In this document: positions 59,935 through 64,000 of the stretch, one piece after another | Position numbering within the stretch: position 1 is the stretch's first letter | Layout of the letters: every line of letters begins with the position of its first letter | Assembly: GCA_002492525.1 (NCBI GenBank) | Contig: DKZA01000022.1 | Span: 123,500 to 187,499 of the forward strand | Origin: Lachnospiraceae bacterium UBA7086 | Lineage (GTDB): Bacteria > Bacillota > Clostridia > Lachnospirales > Lachnospiraceae | DNA: 64,000 bases | Reading direction: 5' to 3' | The notes under the pieces: generated by a model | Seen by the model: only the letters and a program-made list of their open reading frames with translations | What the model was told of the DNA's origin: nothing | Databases searched by the model: none | Position numbers and translations under genes: made by a program

Positions 59935-59961
59935 GTATCGGATAATTCTCCAAAGACTTTA
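59935..59961 (-). promoter_or_regulatory. SigD (sigma-28) promoter of the flgM operon
   Basis: On the minus strand, TAAAGTCT (59954-59961), exactly 11 bases, TCCGATAC (59935-59942), matching the sigma-28 pattern with the same spacer as the fliC site. It lies 43 bases before flgM. Confidence 0.85.
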
Positions 59962-59986
59962 GAGGTGATTTGTTTTTTCTCAAAAG

Positions 59987-60017
59987 AAACTGCGGGCTCA
60001 GTGTTTCCCCGCAGTTT
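59987..60017 (-). terminator. Intrinsic terminator of the antiporter gene
   Basis: Perfect 10-base arms AAACTGCGGG and CCCGCAGTTT that start inside the last codons of the antiporter gene and span its stop, followed by CTTTT on the minus strand. It insulates the flgM operon from the ion transporter upstream. Confidence 0.75.
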
Positions 60018-61569
60018 TCTTTTTATTTTTTTTCTTATTTTTATCTGACTTGGACGCTTTAATGGGCTTCTCGGCATGTTCCTCCCTGCCAAGATGGACA
60101 ACGCTTTCAATATCATCAATTTCCTGGTTCTCAACGCCCATTTCCAGTTCCTCAAAATGTTCCACCAGAGAAACCTCTGCTTCCGTCTGTACCGTCTGTT
60201 CTTCCTTTCCATCCTCCACAACGCCTGTTTCCTTGGTCTCCTCTGCTTTTTCCGCGCTCTTTATGGTGTCTGTTTCTCCCGTCTCTACCACCTTTTCCGC
60301 CAGCTTAGCCGCTTCGGCCGCTTCCGTGTTTTCGCTCTCTTCCTGTTCCCCCATCTCTGCGCTCACAGCTTTGTCTAAAGTGATGCAGCCTGAGAAGATC
60401 AACGCCAGTTTAGCACAGATCGGTCCCACCATCTCATAAAGCACCGAAGAAGACAGGATAATGGTGAGCAGAAGCTGCCCCCGTTCTCCCGGCAGAAGCC
60501 TTTCCCCCAAAAAAGCCAGACCGATGGCCACGCCTGCCTGCGGCACCAGTGCCAGCCCCATGTATTTACGCGCCTCTTTACTCATACCAGTAATCGCGCA
60601 TCCCACATAGGTACCTATATATTTACCGACAATACGGACCACAAAATAACTGATGCCGATCACGCCCACAGTGGATAAGGCTGTCACATCCAGCTTCATG
60701 CCGGACACGATAAAGAACAATGACATGACCGGCGGTGAAAAGTTATTCAGCTGCCTGTAAAGTTTCTTATCCCTGGTGAGATTGATATATGACGCCCCAA
60801 ACACCATGCAGGAAAGCAAGGGTGAAATATTCAGCGAGGTACATATCCCCGATATCCCGGTCAACATGGCGATTGCCAGGATCAGCCGGTTATCCTTGCT
60901 CCTGGCCGGAATCAGCAATCTGCTTAAAAAATAACCGCAGAAAAAACCTAAAAGCAGGGCAAACAAATTATAGACGATGGGCAAAGCAATCTCCTGGGCC
61001 GCGACGCCTCCGCCGCCGGTCGCCCCCGCAATTGCCGCCACAATACTAAAAGCCAGCAGACATACCACATCATCCAGCGCAACGATCTGCAAAAGCGTAT
61101 TGACAAACTCTCCTTTGGCCTTGTATTGGTTAATGGTCATCATGGTGCTGGCCGGAGCCGTGGCCGTGGCTATGGCTCCCAGGATAAGGGCAAAATCCAA
61201 GTCCAGATGAAAGACCGCCCTGGAAAATACCGTCACCAGCACCCCCGCCGTCAACGCCTCGAAAAACGTGACAATCAAAACCCTGCTGCCCGTCTTCCTG
61301 ATCACTTCTTTCTTAAAAAACTTTCCTACACCAAAGGCAATAAACGCCAGAGCCAGATCACTTACAAAACTCAGGCTGTCAATCATATCCGCCGGAATCA
61401 TATTAAGCCCACAGGGGCCGATCAGAATACCCGCCAAAATATAGCCGCTGACTTTGGGGAGATTCAGGGTGTTGGTCAGCCTGGTCATGATAAAGCCGGC
61501 AAAAAGTATGATGGATAAAACCAGTAAAATTCTGGTCTCTGCGCCGACCGCTTCTAAATATCCCTGCAT
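59998..61569 (-). CDS. CPA2-type cation/proton antiporter with acidic-basic tail
   Basis: A protein of 523 residues. About 12 hydrophobic segments occupy residues 12-395, with the family motifs ILAGILIGPCGLN, VALDDVVCLLAF (Asp-Asp ion-binding core), MVFGASYINL and VPQAGVAIGLAFLGERLL. This is the KefB/NhaS (CPA2) architecture, exchanging Na+ or K+ for protons across the membrane. Residues 405-523 form a cytoplasmic tail rich in Glu (EEQTVQTEAEVSLVEHFEEL), ending in a strongly basic stretch (KASKSDKNKKKNKKKTAGK). No TrkA-type nucleotide-binding domain is present. AGGAGG precedes the ATG. No evident link to motility except proximity. Confidence 0.88.
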   Translation of the reverse strand: MQGYLEAVGAETRILLVLSIILFAGFIMTRLTNTLNLPKVSGYILAGILIGPCGLNMIPADMIDSLSFVSDLALAFIAFGVGKFFKKEVIRKTGSRVLIVTFFEALTAGVLVTVFSRAVFHLDLDFALILGAIATATAPASTMMTINQYKAKGEFVNTLLQIVALDDVVCLLAFSIVAAIAGATGGGGVAAQEIALPIVYNLFALLLGFFCGYFLSRLLIPARSKDNRLILAIAMLTGISGICTSLNISPLLSCMVFGASYINLTRDKKLYRQLNNFSPPVMSLFFIVSGMKLDVTALSTVGVIGISYFVVRIVGKYIGTYVGCAITGMSKEARKYMGLALVPQAGVAIGLAFLGERLLPGERGQLLLTIILSSSVLYEMVGPICAKLALIFSGCITLDKAVSAEMGEQEESENTEAAEAAKLAEKVVETGETDTIKSAEKAEETKETGVVEDGKEEQTVQTEAEVSLVEHFEELEMGVENQEIDDIESVVHLGREEHAEKPIKASKSDKNKKKNKKKTAGKH

Positions 61570-61610
61570 AGCGCGCCTCCTGTTCTTTTCTTCTAAACGC
61601 CGTCAGCTGC

Positions 61611-62690
61611 TTATCCTTTTAAAAGATGGCTGTCGCAGGCGTTAAACTTTACATATGCCTTTTCTCCCACCTGGAATATCCTCTTATAACGGGGATTAAA
61701 ATCTGTAATCTGAATCACCACGGCTCCCACTTTCACATGATAATGCTGATAAGAGCCCATAAAGCAGCTCATGATCACTTCGCAGGGAAGCTGTCCTTCG
61801 CTATCCAGCACAGCCGATTCAGGGCGGAGTAACAGCGTACACTTCTCATTTGGCGCAAAATCTTCCACATTCTCCACTTCCACCTGATGATCATAAATAC
61901 GCATAACACCCTTATTTCCCTCTTTGGAAATCAGACTGCCTTCCAGGAAATTTGCCTCCCCGATGAAATTCGCCACAAAGACATCCTTCGGACGGTAATA
62001 AATCTCCTGCGGCGTCCCGATTTGTGCCACCACGCCCTTGTTCATAATGATGATCTGGTCGGAAAGCGCCATCGCCTCGCTCTGGTCGTGGGTTACATAG
62101 ACCGCCGTGATACCCACACGCTGCTGGATATTGCGGATCTCCGTCCGCATAGAGACACGAAGCTTGGCATCCAGATTGGACAGGGGCTCATCAAACAAAA
62201 GCACACTGGGTTCTACTACCAAAGCTCTTGCCAGGGCAACCCTCTGCTGCTGCCCGCCGGAAAGCTGATTGGTCATGCGCGCTTCCATACCGCCAAGTTC
62301 CACCAGATCCAGAATACTCATCACCTTTTTCTGAATCGTATCCTTATCCATCTTACGCAGTTTCAGGCCGTATGCCACATTGTCAAACACATTGTAATGG
62401 GGAAACAATGCGTAACTTTGAAATACCATGGCCGTATCCCGCTTATTGGGCGTCAGTTCGTTGATGGGCTCGTCACCCAGATAAATCTCGCCTTCATCCG
62501 GACTCTCGAAGCCTGCGATCATCCTGAGGGTAGTGGTCTTACCGCACCCGGAAGGTCCGAGCAGCGTCACGAAACTTCCCGGTTCAATGACCAGATTGGC
62601 ATCGTCTACTGCCTTAAAGTCCTTGCCGGTTTTGGGATCCTGATATATCTTTGAAATATGCTCCAGACGTATTCCTTTTGATTCCAACAT
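61611..62690 (-). CDS. ABC importer ATPase (PotA/FbpC-like)
   Basis: A complete ATPase of 359 residues: Walker A LLGPSGCGKTTTLRM, Q-loop MVFQSYALFPHYNVFDNVAY, signature QLSGGQQQRVALARAL, Walker B VLLFDEPLSNLDAKL and H-loop VYVTHDQSEAMAL, followed by a C-terminal TOBE-like beta domain (CTLLLRPESAVLD). This is the MalK/PotA/FbpC subfamily of substrate-binding-protein-dependent importers, for spermidine, iron(III) or phosphonate-type ligands. The permease lies directly upstream. AAGGAGG precedes ATG 62690, only two bases past the permease stop. Confidence 0.92.
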   Translation of the reverse strand: MLESKGIRLEHISKIYQDPKTGKDFKAVDDANLVIEPGSFVTLLGPSGCGKTTTLRMIAGFESPDEGEIYLGDEPINELTPNKRDTAMVFQSYALFPHYNVFDNVAYGLKLRKMDKDTIQKKVMSILDLVELGGMEARMTNQLSGGQQQRVALARALVVEPSVLLFDEPLSNLDAKLRVSMRTEIRNIQQRVGITAVYVTHDQSEAMALSDQIIIMNKGVVAQIGTPQEIYYRPKDVFVANFIGEANFLEGSLISKEGNKGVMRIYDHQVEVENVEDFAPNEKCTLLLRPESAVLDSEGQLPCEVIMSCFMGSYQHYHVKVGAVVIQITDFNPRYKRIFQVGEKAYVKFNACDSHLLKG

Positions 62691-62691
62691 A

Positions 62692-64000
62692 TTAATCTTC
62701 CTCCTTAATCTTCTTGCTCGTTCCAAAGAAACGGATAAACAGATTCATCAACAGTACCGAGAAATATACGATCAGGATCAGGATTGTGGCATAAGCGCAG
62801 GCCACACCATAATATCCCTTCTCCGCAAATTCATTAATCTGACAGGTGATAAGCAGAAACTGCGGTGTCACCAACAGGATAATGGCACTGATTGCCGTAA
62901 TACTTCTCACAAAGGAAGTCACCAATCCGCTGAAGAAAGAATCCTTAATCAAAGGCAGTGTCACCGTCATAAACACCTTACCGCTGCCGGCTCCTAAGTC
63001 ATAAGCCGATTCCTCGATGGATTTGTCAATCTGACGGAGAGCGGAAATACCGCTTCTGGTGCCCACCGGAAGACTTCGTATGATAAATACGATAATCAGG
63101 ATAAGTCCTGTACCGTATAACCCGCTCATAATGCCTGTGTGGAAAATACCATTGGCATAGCCGCGGATATAACCGATACCAAGTACCGTTCCCGGTACAG
63201 CCATGGCCAGCATAGACACAAACTCAATAAATCCCTTGGATTTAAATTTCTTCTTAACCACCAGATAAGATATGACCATGGACAACAGTGCCGTGACAGG
63301 CGCCGCAATGATGGATAAGACAAAGGAGTCCTTAAATGCCTTAAAACCGCTATATTTAAACAGATACTCAAACCATTTCAGGGAAAGAGAATAATCACGT
63401 CCCCACAGCTTGAACAACGCGCCGAAGGGAATCATGATATACATGACGATAACAAACACCGCCACCAGGGAACATATGATAGTAAGCGGAATCGTCACGC
63501 TCTTATCCTCGATCAGCATCCTTGCTCTGGACGCCTTACCGGTGAGAGTCGCTGCCGTTTTTCTTTCCAGATAATATTTCTGTATAAAGAACAGGATCAG
63601 TGTCAATGACAGGAGTACCACCGACATAGCCGCGGCACCCGTAGAGTCATAAGATCCGGTTACCTGTAAATAAATCGTCGTCGCCAGCGTATCGTAATCG
63701 CCGCCGATCAACATCGGATTTGCAAAATCCGCAACCGATTCGATAAAGGTGACTAAAAAAGCATTTCCGATTCCGGGTAAAAGCAGCGGAAACGTCACCG
63801 TAGCAAATACTTTCATCCTGGATGCCCCGATATCCCGTGCAGCCTCCTCCAGAGATGGATCGATATTTTTCAAAAGACCTTTTAACATCATATAGCAGAC
63901 CGGGAAAAAGGTCAGTGTCTGCACCACCACGATTCCCTTTAAGCCATACACATTAGAATCATAAATATGTAACAAAGACCGGGTAATAATACCGCTTCGC
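62692..64000 (-). CDS. ABC importer permease, two fused binding-protein-dependent halves (partial)
   Basis: The frame stays open to the right edge; 436 codons are visible and the start lies outside the window. Two EAA-type loops are seen, one in each half: EEAARDIGASRMKVFATVTF and EESAYDLGAGSGKVFMTVTL, so the chain contains two permease domains as in FbpB/ThiP-type proteins. Many hydrophobic segments surround them. It pairs with the ATPase just downstream in an importer for iron(III), a sulfate-like oxyanion or a polyamine-type ligand. The solute-binding protein gene should lie beyond the edge. Confidence 0.88.
   Translation of the reverse strand, partial: RSGIITRSLLHIYDSNVYGLKGIVVVQTLTFFPVCYMMLKGLLKNIDPSLEEAARDIGASRMKVFATVTFPLLLPGIGNAFLVTFIESVADFANPMLIGGDYDTLATTIYLQVTGSYDSTGAAAMSVVLLSLTLILFFIQKYYLERKTAATLTGKASRARMLIEDKSVTIPLTIICSLVAVFVIVMYIMIPFGALFKLWGRDYSLSLKWFEYLFKYSGFKAFKDSFVLSIIAAPVTALLSMVISYLVVKKKFKSKGFIEFVSMLAMAVPGTVLGIGYIRGYANGIFHTGIMSGLYGTGLILIIVFIIRSLPVGTRSGISALRQIDKSIEESAYDLGAGSGKVFMTVTLPLIKDSFFSGLVTSFVRSITAISAIILLVTPQFLLITCQINEFAEKGYYGVACAYATILILIVYFSVLLMNLFIRFFGTSKKIKEED

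Noticed and set aside
60050..60439. A 129-codon Ser-rich frame opposite the antiporter tail
   Set aside because: It is the complement of the Glu-rich tail (GAA/GAG read as TTC/CTC/TCT); no start signals.
61887..62654. A 255-codon plus-strand frame opposite the ABC ATPase
   Set aside because: The minus strand carries an intact ATPase with all motifs; the antisense translation shows no family pattern.
1..64000. Search for CRISPR arrays, tRNA, rRNA, insertion sequences or prophage genes
   Set aside because: No regularly spaced repeats, no tRNA-like cloverleaf with CCA, and no transposase, integrase or phage structural protein was seen among the reading frames.

Overview
The window reads as a chromosomal segment of a motile, low-to-mid GC Gram-positive anaerobe, most likely a Lachnospiraceae-type Clostridium relative. 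This is inferred from AGGAGG-type ribosome binding sites, the FliW/CsrA/FlaG/FliS gene set, SigD (sigma-28) promoters and protein style; no rRNA or other taxonomic marker is present. It combines a flagellar late-gene region with a very large flagellin (or surface) glycosylation island.

Left part (1-36.7 kb, minus strand, visibly AT-rich): about 30 tightly packed genes read right to left. The promoter-proximal part makes an activated nonulosonic (sialic-like) acid: a CDP-glycerol-transferase-like protein, NeuB-type synthase, TylF-type methyltransferase, TIM-barrel isomerase, CBS-fused DegT aminotransferase, a formyltransferase/PglD fusion, a Gfo/Idh/MocA oxidoreductase, a HemL-like aminotransferase, a CMP-sugar synthetase and a nitrilase-like amidase. 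Next come transferases and modifying enzymes: an unknown GT-B-like protein, a propeller-like protein, a sulfatase/phosphatase-fold protein, an APS-kinase/methyltransferase fusion, a WbsX protein, GT2, GT4, GT-D, DUF616-like, DUF5672-like and fucosyltransferase-like enzymes. The far end holds CDP-polyol (teichoic-acid-like) genes. The head of the island carries a good SigD promoter match, linking glycan synthesis to flagellin expression; a second, sigma-A-type promoter sits inside at 13.96 kb.

The most unusual feature is a roughly 85-100 residue Rossmann-like module recognisable in twelve genes of the island, with a divergent thirteenth. It is attached to the N- or C-terminus of unrelated catalytic domains (GT2, GT4, GT-D, DUF616, DUF5672, WbsX, FkbM-like and TylF methyltransferases, PglD). 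One copy stands alone behind a hydrophobic, Gly-rich segment and one is a fragment. It looks like a shared binding or docking domain for a multi-enzyme glycosylation machine.

Middle (37-44.4 kb, plus strand): an XRE regulator flanked by several palindromes, a CgeB-like glycosyltransferase, a lone Uma2-family gene on the minus strand, and four tandem GT2-TPR glycosyltransferases whose order (A-B-A'-B') suggests duplication of a two-gene unit. They converge on fliC across a strong hairpin terminator.

Right part (44.4-59.9 kb): fliC, a FliT-like gene, fliS, fliD and flaG; a three-gene plus-strand glycosyltransferase operon; then flgM-flgN-flgK-flgK-flgL-fliW-csrA on the minus strand. SigD promoters with an exact 11-nt spacer precede fliC, flaG and flgM. 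The fliC leader has a GGA-loop hairpin next to the ribosome binding site, matching the FliW-CsrA control circuit encoded nearby. The window ends with a cation/proton antiporter and a two-gene ABC importer, cut off at the right edge.
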